Shown: positions 27,801-33,149 of the stretch, piece by piece | Position numbering within the stretch: position 1 is the stretch's first letter | Layout of the letters: each line of letters begins with the position of its first letter | Source of the DNA: Planctomycetales bacterium | Lineage (GTDB): Bacteria > Planctomycetota > Planctomycetia > Isosphaerales > Isosphaeraceae | Assembly: GCA_027452145.1 (NCBI GenBank) | Contig: DAIDHB010000550.1 | Location: forward strand, 1-33,149 | Length of the DNA: 33,149 nt | Direction of reading: 5' to 3' | The notes under the pieces: generated by a model | What the model was told of the DNA's origin: nothing | Seen by the model: only the letters and a program-made list of their open reading frames with translations | The model's database searches: none | Made by a program: the position numbers and the translations under genes

Positions 27801-30800
27801 AGTGGTCGGGTCGACCGTGAAGCCCGTCACGGTCTGGTTCACGTTCGTGGTGTTGATCTCGAACTGGAAGTTCAGGTTTAGGCTGACGTCGGGGATGCTC
27901 GGCGAGCTGGCCAGGGCCGCCTGGAGGATGCCATAGAGGCCGGGATGGTCCCCGCCCAGGATCACTAGCTCTCCGTCGACGTTGGCCTGTCCCAGCGGCC
28001 CGATCGCAGCCTGCGCCGTCAGCGTCATCGTCAGGCCGGAGCCGTCGACCTCGAAGACGAATGAGCCGCTCAGGTCGAACGTGCCGACCTTGAGATCGCC
28101 GGTGGCCTTGACCTCCGCGAATGGCCCGGCGGGCAGGGCGATACCCGCGATCGTGGGCGTCTGGCTCGTCGTGTTGACCTCGAGCAGGAATCCGGCGTTG
28201 AGGCTGAAACCGTAACCGGAGGGGAGTCCGGTGTTCACCGTGAGCTGGATGGCGCCGTAGATCCCCTGGTTGCTGATGTCGATCCCGCCATTGGCCTGGA
28301 GATCCAGCAGAACATTGTTCTGGACCTGGAGGAACACGTGCGCATCGGTCTCCAGCAGGAACTGGCTCGGCGTAACCTCAAGATAGAACGAACCGATCAC
28401 GGCGAAGGAGCCATCAAGCTCGAACCCGCCGCTGCCCTCGACCACCATGTACGGGCCGGCGGCGGCCGTGCTGCCGTCCGGCTGCGGGGCCCCCGCCGGG
28501 ATGTTGATCGTCAGGCCCGTTGTGCCCGCGGTGAGGCCCGGGTCGGACGAGGTCAGGGTCGGCGCGGTGAAGCTGACCGCCTGCCCGGAGGTGTTCAGCT
28601 CGAAGAGGAACTGGTTCGCGACCGGCTTGCCCGTCAGCGGGTCGATCGGCGAGGTGAAGTCGATGCCGGCGTTCTTCAGGACCGAGCTGTCCTGGGCGTC
28701 GAAGGTGACCTGGAACTGCGCCGCGACCCCGCCGTTCCAGAGTCGGAGGAAGCCAGTGGTCTGGAACTCGACGATCGGCGCGTCGGGGGGTCCGATGATC
28801 AGGCTGGCATTCTCGAGGATGTCGAGCTCGGGCTGGCCGTTCGGGTCCTGGAAAATCGCGTCGAAGGTGCCGCTGAGCCCGAACCACTGCTGGCCCCCGA
28901 GCTGGAAGTTGACGTCTCCCTGGATCATCACGCTGGCGGCATCGGCCTGGATCACGAAGCTCTGGAGCACGGCCGGCTGGGTCGGATCGCTGCTGGGAAT
29001 CGGCAGGTCGATGGGGATGTCGTTCGACGTCGTATTGAAGCGGAGCACGGCCATGCCATTGACGTTGAGGCCAAGGCTCGAGAGCGTATTGAAAAGCTGG
29101 CCGGTCTGGAGCACGAAGATGCCATACAGCTCGGGCGTGGGGTTGGTGTACGGCTGCGGGCCCAGGTCGAAATGCACGACGCCCTCAAGATCGAGGGCAT
29201 TTCCGAGCGGGGCGAGGTCGACCATCCCGCTGACGTTGAGCTGAAGGCTCCCGGCGGACGCATCGACGCGGAAGCTCGCCGTGCCGGTGATCTCGAGGCC
29301 GCCCGGTACGTGCGGGATGGTCAGGTCGACGCCGCCGTTGATGGTGATCGTGAATCCCTCGAACGGCGGTGTCGGGATGGTGGGCAGCGTCGCCGAGATC
29401 CAGGTGGCGCCGCCGCTGATCGTGGCGTCGTGCCCGTTGCCCGAGCTGTCGGCAGCCGTGGTTCCCTTGCCCTCGCCGAAGTTCCACGCGGCGAGCAGGC
29501 CGATCGTGGACATGGGGGTGCTCGAAACCATGTCGCTATTGACGTCGGTCTCGGTGCGGACGACCGTCCAGACGCGGACCTGGGTGATGTCGCCGTCGAA
29601 GTAATACGCGCCGGACTTGCCGATGAGGAAAGCCGGTGTGGTGCCCGAGAGCGCGATCGGATTGGCAGTCGTGCCGGCGACGGGGACGCCGTCCTGATAG
29701 ATCAGGAGCTTACCGCTGGCGGCGTCGAAGGTGACGGCCCAGTGGTGCCAACTGTTGTCGTTGGTGGGGGCACTCAGGGTGGTGCCGCCGAACGAGACGA
29801 AGAAGTCGTTGCTGGCGTCGAAACCGATCTGGAGGCCGCCCGAGGCCGGAGGATCGCCCTGGTTGATGAGGTATTCCAGCCGGGCGGTGTCGTTCTGCTT
29901 CGCCCAGAGCTCGACCGAGAACGAGGTGTTGTTCAGGTTGATCCCGCTGGCCGACGCATAGGCGTCGGTGCCGTCGAGCTGTAGCGCGCCGGCGGTCTCC
30001 GCCGCGGTCGGACCGGCGGAGAGTTTGCTGGTGCCCCCGATGACGGTCGGTGCCCAGGTCACGCCACCGGTCAATGTCAGGGTGTTGTTGTTGCCGGAGC
30101 TATCGGCGGCGGAGGTTCCCTGGCCCTCGCCGAAGGACCAGTCGGCGAGCAGGCCGGTGGTGGGCGAAGGCGTCGTGAGCGCCAGGTTGTCCGCCACCTG
30201 CGAGGCCGTGCGGGCGACTGTCCAGACCCGGACCTCGTCGACCCCGCCGCCGAAGAAGATCGACCCGGACTTGCCCACCAGGAGCGTGGTGCTGGCACCC
30301 TGGATCGCCGCGGCCGTGCCACTGGTCTCGAGGATTCCGTCACGGTAGATCGACAGGGTCTTGCTCGTCTGGTCGTACGTGACGGCCCAGTGATGCCACG
30401 ACGTGTCCTGGCCGGCGGGGAAGCTCAGGGTCGTGCCGCCGGAATGCACCACGAAGTCGTTGTTCGTGTCGAAGCCGATCGACAGTCCGGTCGTCGAGGA
30501 CGACGGGGCCTGGCCGACCACGTACTCCTCCTGCCCGGCCGCACTCCGCTGAGCCCAGAACTCGACCGTGTACGAGGTGTTATTCAGGTCGACGTTCGGG
30601 GCCGAGCCGTAGCCGGTGCTGCCGTCGAGGGAGATTCCGTCGCCGAGCTGAGGCGTTGAGGAACCGCTCGGGGCCTGCACGGCGTTGAACACGGGCCCGT
30701 CGAATTCGAAGTTGACGGCGCCATACGCCGTCACGATGGGGTTGCCGGCCGGCGCGTCCACGTTCAACATCAGCACGGCCTTTCCCGAGGCGACCTGCGA

Positions 30801-33149
30801 CAGGTCGATGTAGGCCGATCCCTGCACGTTGACCGTGGCGCCCATGACCACGGTGCCGCTGGCCAGCAGCTTGCCGGTGGTATCGAAGGCCAGATGACCC
30901 GAGAGCTGGAAGGCGTCGGGCGAGGCATAGGCGTCGAACAGCGTGGCACCGCCCTGGATCGTCAGGAGGGTCGGCGGGTTGGTCCACGAGGCCCCGGTGC
31001 TGATCTGGTCGGCGACGTCGGCCGACAGTTGCGACTCCCATTGCGACAGCGTCGGCGCGAAAACGCCCTGGGCGGCCGTGCCCAGGTCCCTGGCCGAAGT
31101 GGGCGGCGTGATCCCGCCGCCGAAATTGACCCCGGCACTCAGGTCGGTCAGGGCCAGTCCCGTGTCGGGATCGAGAATGATCGGGGCGTCAACCATCACA
31201 TAGACGTCCAGCGGCCCGAGCGACGAGATCCCGAGCATGATCTGGAATCCCGCAAGGCCGGCGATATCGACTCCGCCGTCGATCCCTCCGTAAAGGATGG
31301 TCTGGCCATTCGAGCCGACGGTCGTGGCCAGGAAGCCTTCGGCATTGAACGTCACACCGGCAAACGTGCCGCCGACCTGGAACCCCGCGCTCTTGACCGA
31401 TGTCAGCGGGAACTGGCCATTGACGATGTCCTGGACGTTCAGGACGGCGTCCTGCACCGACCCGCTGAGCGTCAAGCCCGCCAGGCTGGCGTTGATCCCC
31501 GCCGAGATGTCGACCGAGAAATTGGAGGGGTCCGCGTTGAAGTCCGGCCAGACGAGCGAAAGCGAGCTGACCTGGATCGGCAGGAACGCCGGCCACTGGA
31601 ACGCGTTGGCCGCATTGATCCCGCCGGCCGCGCTGGCCGACGCCGCGATACCGAAGCCCGCCAGTGCGACGAAGTTGCCATTGGCGTCGACGGCGAAGTC
31701 CTGCCCAGTGGCGGAGACCGACAGCGGGCCGGCGTCGAGCTTCGCGGTGACCGTCCCGAACTGCACGATGTCCTGGCCCGAGCCGGGCGCCGTGTTGAAT
31801 TCGAGGGGCGCCGACGACGTGCCGGTCGCCGTGAGCGTGAGGTACTTGCCCAGAGAGAATGACGCCGAGCTGGCGGTCACCAGGAACTGGCCGTAGTCCT
31901 GCGGCGTCAGTCCGAGCGTGACCTCAAGGCCGGTGACCGACGCACTGGCCACGCCTCCGATATTCAGGCTCGCGGACAGGCCGAAGCCGACGTCGCCGCT
32001 GAACTGCGCGCCCTGGCTGATGCTGTAGCTGAGACCGCTGATCGATGCGCTCGGATTGCTGATGGTGATCACGCTGCCGAGCTTGATTGTACCGGTGTAG
32101 CCCAGGGTCGCGGTCCCGATCGAGAACCCGTCCGAGGTGATCGCGAGGTCCTTGACCGAGCCCTGAAGCCCGCTGAGCTTGGGGACGCTCGCCGTCGCGG
32201 AGCCGACGGTCAGGCCGAACGCGCCCGGCGTCACATCCACGGAAACATTACTGGCGGTGACATCGAGAAGGTCGCCGACCTGCACCTGGATCTGGTCGAG
32301 CTGGAGGTTCAGAGCCTGGGTGTTGATGTCGTAGCTGCCGGAGAGGCCGCTGGGCGACTTGCCGGTCGGGTCGCTGATCGTCGTGGTGAAGTCCGACTGG
32401 CCCGCGAAGAGCGAGATCGACTGGGCCCCGAACGTGATCGTCCCGCCGACCGTGGGGGCGGCGCCGGCCTGGCCTGTGGTGTAGGAAAAGTTCTCGATAC
32501 CCAGGCTCAAGCCCGTGATCGACAGCACGCCGCCGAGAGTGATCGAGCCGGAGTAGTCCAGGGAGGCCGAGGCGACCGAGAACCCGGTGTCGTCAGCCTT
32601 CAGCTCTCCGATGGAACCGGTTGCCTGCGAGAAGTCCGTCGACTTAAGAGCGACATTCTTGACGTCAAAGCTCACCGCGGGCGTCCCACTGGAGTCGTCG
32701 AACGTGAAATCGACCGGCCCGGTCGTCGCGGTCACGACCTTGCCGAGATCGAGCTCGACGGAGGTCGCCTGGATGTCGAACGATGCGGCGCCGATGTCAT
32801 AGGTCGCCTGGAAGCCGCTGACCGTCGTGCTGAAGCTGGTCTGCCCTGGAAATAGCTCGAGAGTGCCTCCCACCGTGAACGTGCCGGTGACCGGCGTCGC
32901 CGCGCCGGGACTGTAGCTGAAGTCGGTCAGCGAGAGACTTGGATTCGAGACCTGGAGGATCTTGCCGAAGGCCACCGCGCTGCTGTCGCTCAGGGTCGCC
33001 GAGGCGATAGAGAAGCCCGTGTTGTCAGCCTTCAGCTCGGCGATCGTCCCGGTGAGCCCAGGGAAGTCCGGGGACGACAGGCCGACATCCTTGACATCGA
33101 AACTGACCGAGGGCGTGCCGCTCGAGTCATCGAACGTGAAGTCGACTGC
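18849..33149 (-). CDS. Giant multi-domain beta-strand/LamG/beta-helix repeat protein (N-terminus beyond right edge)
   Basis: At least 4766 residues are visible in one uninterrupted frame; the start lies beyond the window, since an in-frame Met at 32975 is inside a repeat. Numbering visible residues from the right edge: 1-480 tandem beta-strand repeats; 835-1040 and 1050-1255 two LamG/concanavalin-like domains (SFGEGQGTSAADSSGN, NFGEGKGTTAADSSGN); 1270-2050 long beta-rich repeats; 2050-2236 Ig/PKD-like domains; about 2236-2576, 2580-3150 and 3386-3656 'choice-of-anchor'/beta-helix segments opening VTNTNDSGPGSLR and rich in GGAI; 2660-2853 and 3153-3363 more LamG; 3686-4180 a duplicated 263-residue unit; 4226-4440 a fifth LamG; then a PKD-like domain and a basic His/Lys tail ending RSRHHH. 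It contains almost no Cys. It is surely extracellular or surface-bound, adhesin- or matrix-like. No LPxTG, PEP-CTERM or membrane helix is seen at the C-terminus. Confidence 0.92.
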   Translation of the reverse strand, partial: AVDFTFDDSSGTPSVSFDVKDVGLSSPDFPGLTGTIAELKADNTGFSIASATLSDSSAVAFGKILQVSNPSLSLTDFSYSPGAATPVTGTFTVGGTLELFPGQTSFSTTVSGFQATYDIGAASFDIQATSVELDLGKVVTATTGPVDFTFDDSSGTPAVSFDVKNVALKSTDFSQATGSIGELKADDTGFSVASASLDYSGSITLGGVLSITGLSLGIENFSYTTGQAGAAPTVGGTITFGAQSISLFAGQSDFTTTISDPTGKSPSGLSGSYDINTQALNLQLDQIQVQVGDLLDVTASNVSVDVTPGAFGLTVGSATASVPKLSGLQGSVKDLAITSDGFSIGTATLGYTGTIKLGSVITISNPSASISGLSYSISQGAQFSGDVGFGLSASLNIGGVASASVTGLEVTLGLTPQDYGQFLVTASSASFSLGKYLTLTATGTSSAPLEFNTAPGSGQDIVQFGTVTAKLDAGPLSVSATGQDFAVDANGNFVALAGFGIAASASAAGGINAANAFQWPAFLPIQVSSLSLVWPDFNADPSNFSVDISAGINASLAGLTLSGSVQDAVLNVQDIVNGQFPLTSVKSAGFQVGGTFAGVTFNAEGFLATTVGSNGQTILYGGIDGGVDIAGLAGFQIMLGISSLGPLDVYVMVDAPIILDPDTGLALTDLSAGVNFGGGITPPTSARDLGTAAQGVFAPTLSQWESQLSADVADQISTGASWTNPPTLLTIQGGATLFDAYASPDAFQLSGHLAFDTTGKLLASGTVVMGATVNVQGSAYIDLSQVASGKAVLMLNVDAPAGNPIVTAYGAVNFEFDGPVFNAVQAPSGSSTPQLGDGISLDGSTGYGSAPNVDLNNTSYTVEFWAQRSAAGQEEYVVGQAPSSSTTGLSIGFDTNNDFVVHSGGTTLSFPAGQDTSWHHWAVTYDQTSKTLSIYRDGILETSGTAAAIQGASTTLLVGKSGSIFFGGGVDEVRVWTVARTASQVADNLALTTPSPTTGLLADWSFGEGQGTSAADSSGNNNTLTLTGGVTWAPTVIGGTSKLSAGPTAAETAGALQLDGTDAYASASGINLNNTSFSVELWAKQNDTARLEYLINQGDPPASGGLQIGFDASNDFFVSFGGTTLSAPTNDNSWHHWAVTFDAASGKLLIYQDGVPVAGTTANPIALSGTTPAFLIGKSGAYYFDGDITQVRVWTVVRTETDVNSDMVSSTPMSTIGLLAAWNFGEGKGTTAADSSGNGHDATISGGATWISATLPTIPTPPFEGFTITINGGVDLTIPHVPGGLEITGTASFRVDASAGSLQLNVSGMVDLAPLGNALDLEGVVHFDLGPQPYTNPTPELYGIFVLQTGQLFNTLSSLGLNVNGMAVLRFNTTSNDIPIDLPIPSSDPTQPAVLQSFVIQADAASVMIQGDVNFQLGGQQWFGLSGTFDAIFQDPNGQPELDILENASLIIGPPDAPIVEFQTTGFLRLWNGGVAAQFQVTFDAQDSSVLKNAGIDFTSPIDPLTGKPVANQFLFELNTSGQAVSFTAPTLTSSDPGLTAGTTGLTINIPAGAPQPDGSTAAAGPYMVVEGSGGFELDGSFAVIGSFYLEVTPSQFLLETDAHVFLQVQNNVLLDLQANGGIDISNQGIYGAIQLTVNTGLPSGYGFSLNAGFLLEVNTTSQTPTIAGIALPAGPFAEVKATGDLKVGTFDLSGSFVFEVDGSGLTMTLTAQAAIGPLGQANVDGELVILGGDHPGLYGILQAALASSPSIPDVSLNLNFQFEINTTNVNQTVTGFTVDPTTGQITTGQQLTIGAGGVQIDAGGSLTIVNMFDVQGQFDFTIDSSGLQIDAQAALTGFFGLNLGFNAQLDLSTAGLVVNAGLTLNESLPLGLLSISASPQLLINTTNQTTDGVAPNTYEVQLNNADVNFLGLQASGTLIVGVSDGIFEIDVPASDPLQLSFFGLGGVSISGYIDSNGQFSLTGSAGFDLGQSGNDIWGSLQITISNGGFSGYFAGGAQIFGINVASVSGWLTIDNGYIDLGASVSVWIFSFGFNIGIGQLQTPQYSPNELLFYSVPTTANAGSTISLDASATDGSGNPAGDGAYSWTIYYDNAVYAQETGANPKLKLGDPGTYKVVMNEGGVTKTTTIQVVDVPPTVSSLNLQTGYADGQSVTLAPSVYSPLPEAPGGLHYQWTILKDGQLFATANTPTYTFTPDTPGMTSEGAPVPDVYQVSLTVSDNYGGSVSASGSFGTFDPNNIVVTTTQDLTQPGAVTSLRVAIQEAESVPGVHYVKFASDLAGQTIALTTVGDSSDHGASAIAIPGGTVILDASNAPGVTIAAYGQERIFYVPRGSTLELQDLNLSNGQELGDGGGSYGGAIYTDGSVYASNCAFVNNTAIGNYYDYAGGGAIYVSNTGYLFAVETTFGNNSVYGYGQAVGGAIDTAGALGLEHVTIAGNLLSSLNPAGGGVYDTASNQPNPYGGSPFPLTTFLGNVLIADNTGGVDFDYEGNSGGQINDALIGTSANVPSVIFQTIAYSPFIQGQNPLLGPLADHGDGVLTFSLMPGSPALNNGIGPYESYVLDGRGYPFPAYGSDSIGAFQSQPYVVTNTNDSGPGSLRAAISEDDSNLPIIFAPNLAGQVISLSSGPITITHNLTIQGLGADKVQVVSGTVAPIPTDLWAGNGNTSDTSGAAPGYPVGTLSYAAGLVGQAFQLNGASDVTIPDNQTLDSSSFTVGGWYNLSQSQESILASKYGGGPYYNGWILGIRSSGTPYFQVLASPTSNIALTSPQALSLNTWHYIAATYDGNNVALYVDGTEVASGTLAGGYAPSALPMEIGGASWYPAGYTTGLVNQFAFYSAALTANQITATYDATLSLSQPAYEGYGIFNVASGVTVTVSGLTLGNGDAVNGGAFHNAGTLTITGAQFVHDSAPAAPSQGQAASAYGGAIYNATGGVLEVTGSSFINDAALGGEGQASGSTAGTGGNAYGGAIYNAPGALLGAADNTFTGDYATGGNGDGTTGTQGQAGAGFGGAIDNAGTAYLVNLTIAGNAVSDGTGASPGVASDGAGLYNAAGATLSMTNSIVASNTGADIIVNGQLVAQDTGGNDVVNLGTANGQSNLVTTNAGLPASTIVSTADPKLAHLLNTGGTTSTLVELPGSPAIGAGDTAVTGLPVFPFAIPGLFAWWQGNNSGQDAVGSLNATLQNGATYEPGLGGEAFQFNGTTAYASIPPSADIVGTGAFSISAWIKTTGSSGVIIQQRDPSNFNGEYQVALSGGKVSFSVYGNYQYDFQMLSNASVNDGNWHNIVVVRQANGTGEIFIDGNLDSTASGPDVPLGSGFNVYLGADLRDGADYFNGLIENVALFDTALTSTNVENIDQGTTTPQVTDQRGDARIYNGAIDIGAVEEQPYEVTNTNDSGPGSLRQEIADDAAGDQPVIFAPALAGQTITLTSGPITIKNNLVIVGLGASELTVSGGNSSQIFVINSGNVSISGLTFVDGLGSQGGAIANSGDLTIADSVFQNNVAQDNPSLEPRLDSAGGAIVNLKGAALIVTGTVFAGNQARGVATSQNDGNAYGGAIANAAGATFQGSDDTFNANSAVGAAGGAGFGGAIDNAGAAGLVGSTVEENSVSSGSGASSPHSAGAGINNRAGATLSLTSTIVSYNAGARDLADSGTSTGSDIVGLPVTNPAGSAVTLTGIASAGATTGGGVNSIWTISAGPGQEIVSGTNLVLDGSHPIPLPSGLIQTATSLTIDISFSTTVGGVILGYQDQAPQGSTPPDYTPLLYVGTDGRLRAELWYGTDAPITSATAVNDGQAHSVLLTWSGNQVTLTLDGKVVGQTVGAPQMLDESFDQIGTGFTTGWPGGVTGLDPFTGTISALTITSGTALSGSLASGTSSVNQIAFTPPAPGSFTVGLTSVSPAGSITSTSQTLAATDVAPTPTIGGLPATGAVNQEYALAGEATDPVSSDTAAGFNDVWTASAGPGQQAVAASNLVFNGSNPIALPSSLIHDATSLEISLTFQTTGAGVLLSYQDQPLTGAVPTSYVPMLYIGTNGHLYFEFYNGPSQPIESASALNDGQQHTVTIQWDGSTLSYTLDAQTFGTIAGFTPQMADMTYDALGTGYAANYPNAPSGDFPFTGTINSLSITAGTTLLGALKPSLGAGSQASFTPLVSGTYTIGLSSTNVLGHTGSTSQTFSTVATIPAPAITNLPSSSPEGTSITLTASATESNATVAAEGFSYLWQVTDANGASATGTGALSFNGTSQFVDLGNPGDLNFSGPITLDAWVLPESTGGLQDIIAHGYQTSPNNAEDFLRINGGYYQVGSWNGNDAVAQAAIPASDIGHWVNLAGVYNGSQWVLYRDGVQVGSSAPTSQGALPVSSTDWTLGAGVNGSQRFFQGEIADVGIWNAGLSSAAVEGLMAAAPAAGSPGLAAYYPFNETSGNTAIDATGNGNNGTLGGINPNSPAAEPTRVPGIVVGPNVTITPGESGTETITLQAFDAAGGTGVTTATFTSSPIPIIIDGGGNAVVQQGTLLTRTCTFTDLPGDGPWTVSILFGDGTPLQSQVVNTPAFTIKHVFENAGTFLTIVTVTNRNGFSGSFTYTATVSGFTVNDGSLHAEPVRKLIYTFNNPTEIRSKAFELLRDGKPSHVHLSFARQPDGQTYLITFSGHGVVDGALPAGHYKLITHHDRVHVVSGAPMTANDVNTFVSVYASRHDHKKDHGVLRKHHHEGKTPHGKAPAKFPGRTVHHAGAVRPSSPSEHPAREVAVEAQTRRPSVPMGALALRSRHHH
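20610..22110 (-). repeat. Tandem 263-residue duplication in the giant gene, period 789 bp
   Basis: The landmark GGGCCCCGCGCT occurs at 22056 and 21267, 789 bases (263 codons) apart. Each unit has SAGPGQ, a LamG-like jelly-roll core (SLIxxATSLxI, GxxLxYQDQ, LNDGQxHxV), an LGTGY/IGTGF block, PFTGTIxxLxIT and an Ig-like end (SFTVGLTSVSPAG, TYTIGLSSTNVLG). The two copies have diverged more than the 144-residue repeats, suggesting an older event. Confidence 0.78.
29385..30645 (-). repeat. Tandem LamG duplication in the giant gene, period 654 bp
   Basis: Two LamG-like domains lie head to tail. The landmark GCCCTCGCC occurs at 30123 and 29469, exactly 654 bases (218 codons) apart. Both copies share LNNTSxxVExWA, SWHHWAVTxD, LLVGKSG/FLIGKSG and the closing GEGxGTxAADSSGN motif. 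The first copy starts LDGSTGYGSAP, the second LDGTDAYASAS. This is an in-frame internal duplication. Confidence 0.82.
31950..33149 (-). repeat. N-terminal tandem repeats of the giant gene, period 432 bp
   Basis: Equivalent points recur exactly 432 bases (144 codons) apart, for example the CAGCTC at 33033 and 32601 inside GELKADxTGFS. VDFTFDDSSGTP appears in both copies, and DNA similarity is high. A third, more diverged copy follows at 456 bases (152 codons; GAGAA/CCCG landmarks near 33010, 32578 and 32122). The array continues past the right edge, so the copy number is unknown. Confidence 0.85.

Noticed and set aside
24819..29984. Long plus-strand open frames (24819-27563, 28338-29984) antisense to the giant gene
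   Set aside because: Their Val/Asp/Arg-rich repeats mirror the repeats on the coding strand; no start context and no recognisable domain.
20600..33149. Repeats in the giant gene considered as a CRISPR array or satellite DNA
   Set aside because: Periods of 432, 654 and 789 bases are all whole codons, the frame is never broken and the units encode beta-rich domains, so they are protein repeats.

Overview
The window reads as GC-rich chromosomal DNA of a planctomycete, most likely of the Isosphaeraceae type. The reasons are the gene content (two CRTAC1/ASPIC-UnbV VCBS-repeat proteins, a DUF1080 sugar hydrolase, a giant multi-domain beta-strand/LamG/beta-helix protein), the very GC-rich third codon positions, and the long open antisense frames these cause. 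This is inferred from family content; no rRNA or other marker gene is present. No tRNA, rRNA, CRISPR array, IS element or phage gene was seen.

Layout. (1) 1-4181, minus strand: three genes in a row, a TPR protein (4181-2889), a Gfo/Idh/MocA-type oxidoreductase (2789-1767) and a CRTAC1-type VCBS protein cut by the left edge (1706-1). Diverging from them, 4308-6404 plus, is a second CRTAC1/ASPIC-UnbV protein with an unusual 80-residue tail. (2) 6490-15617, plus strand: five closely packed genes. They encode a zinc-ribbon P-loop GTPase, a membrane protein whose N-terminus resembles the GAP1 'GTPase-associated protein' family, a 980-residue single-span coiled-coil protein, a GYF-GYF-TM-trypsin protease, and a small probably exported protein. 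This is the most interesting part of the window and looks like a GTPase-switch system coupled to a membrane-anchored protease. (3) 15652-16497, minus: a DUF1080 3-keto-disaccharide hydrolase-like exported protein. (4) 16498-17676: a sparsely coding stretch with a 50-codon basic ORF behind a strong Shine-Dalgarno sequence and a 92-residue hypothetical gene. (5) 17744-18685, minus: an orphan RbsC-type sugar ABC permease, with hairpins on both sides. (6) 18849-33149, minus: a giant gene of at least 4766 codons whose N-terminus lies beyond the right edge. It is built from tandem beta-strand repeats, five LamG-like domains, PKD/Ig-like domains and three beta-helix 'choice-of-anchor' segments, and ends in a His/Lys-rich tail.

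How the parts may work together. In region 2, I infer that the GTPase is the switch, the GAP1-like protein its partner or regulator, the coiled-coil protein a membrane scaffold, and the protease the output. This rests on gene order and on remembered family relationships, not on any search. Regions 1 and 6 look like ordinary planctomycete surface/export biology: TPR and VCBS partners, and a large secreted adhesin-like or matrix protein.
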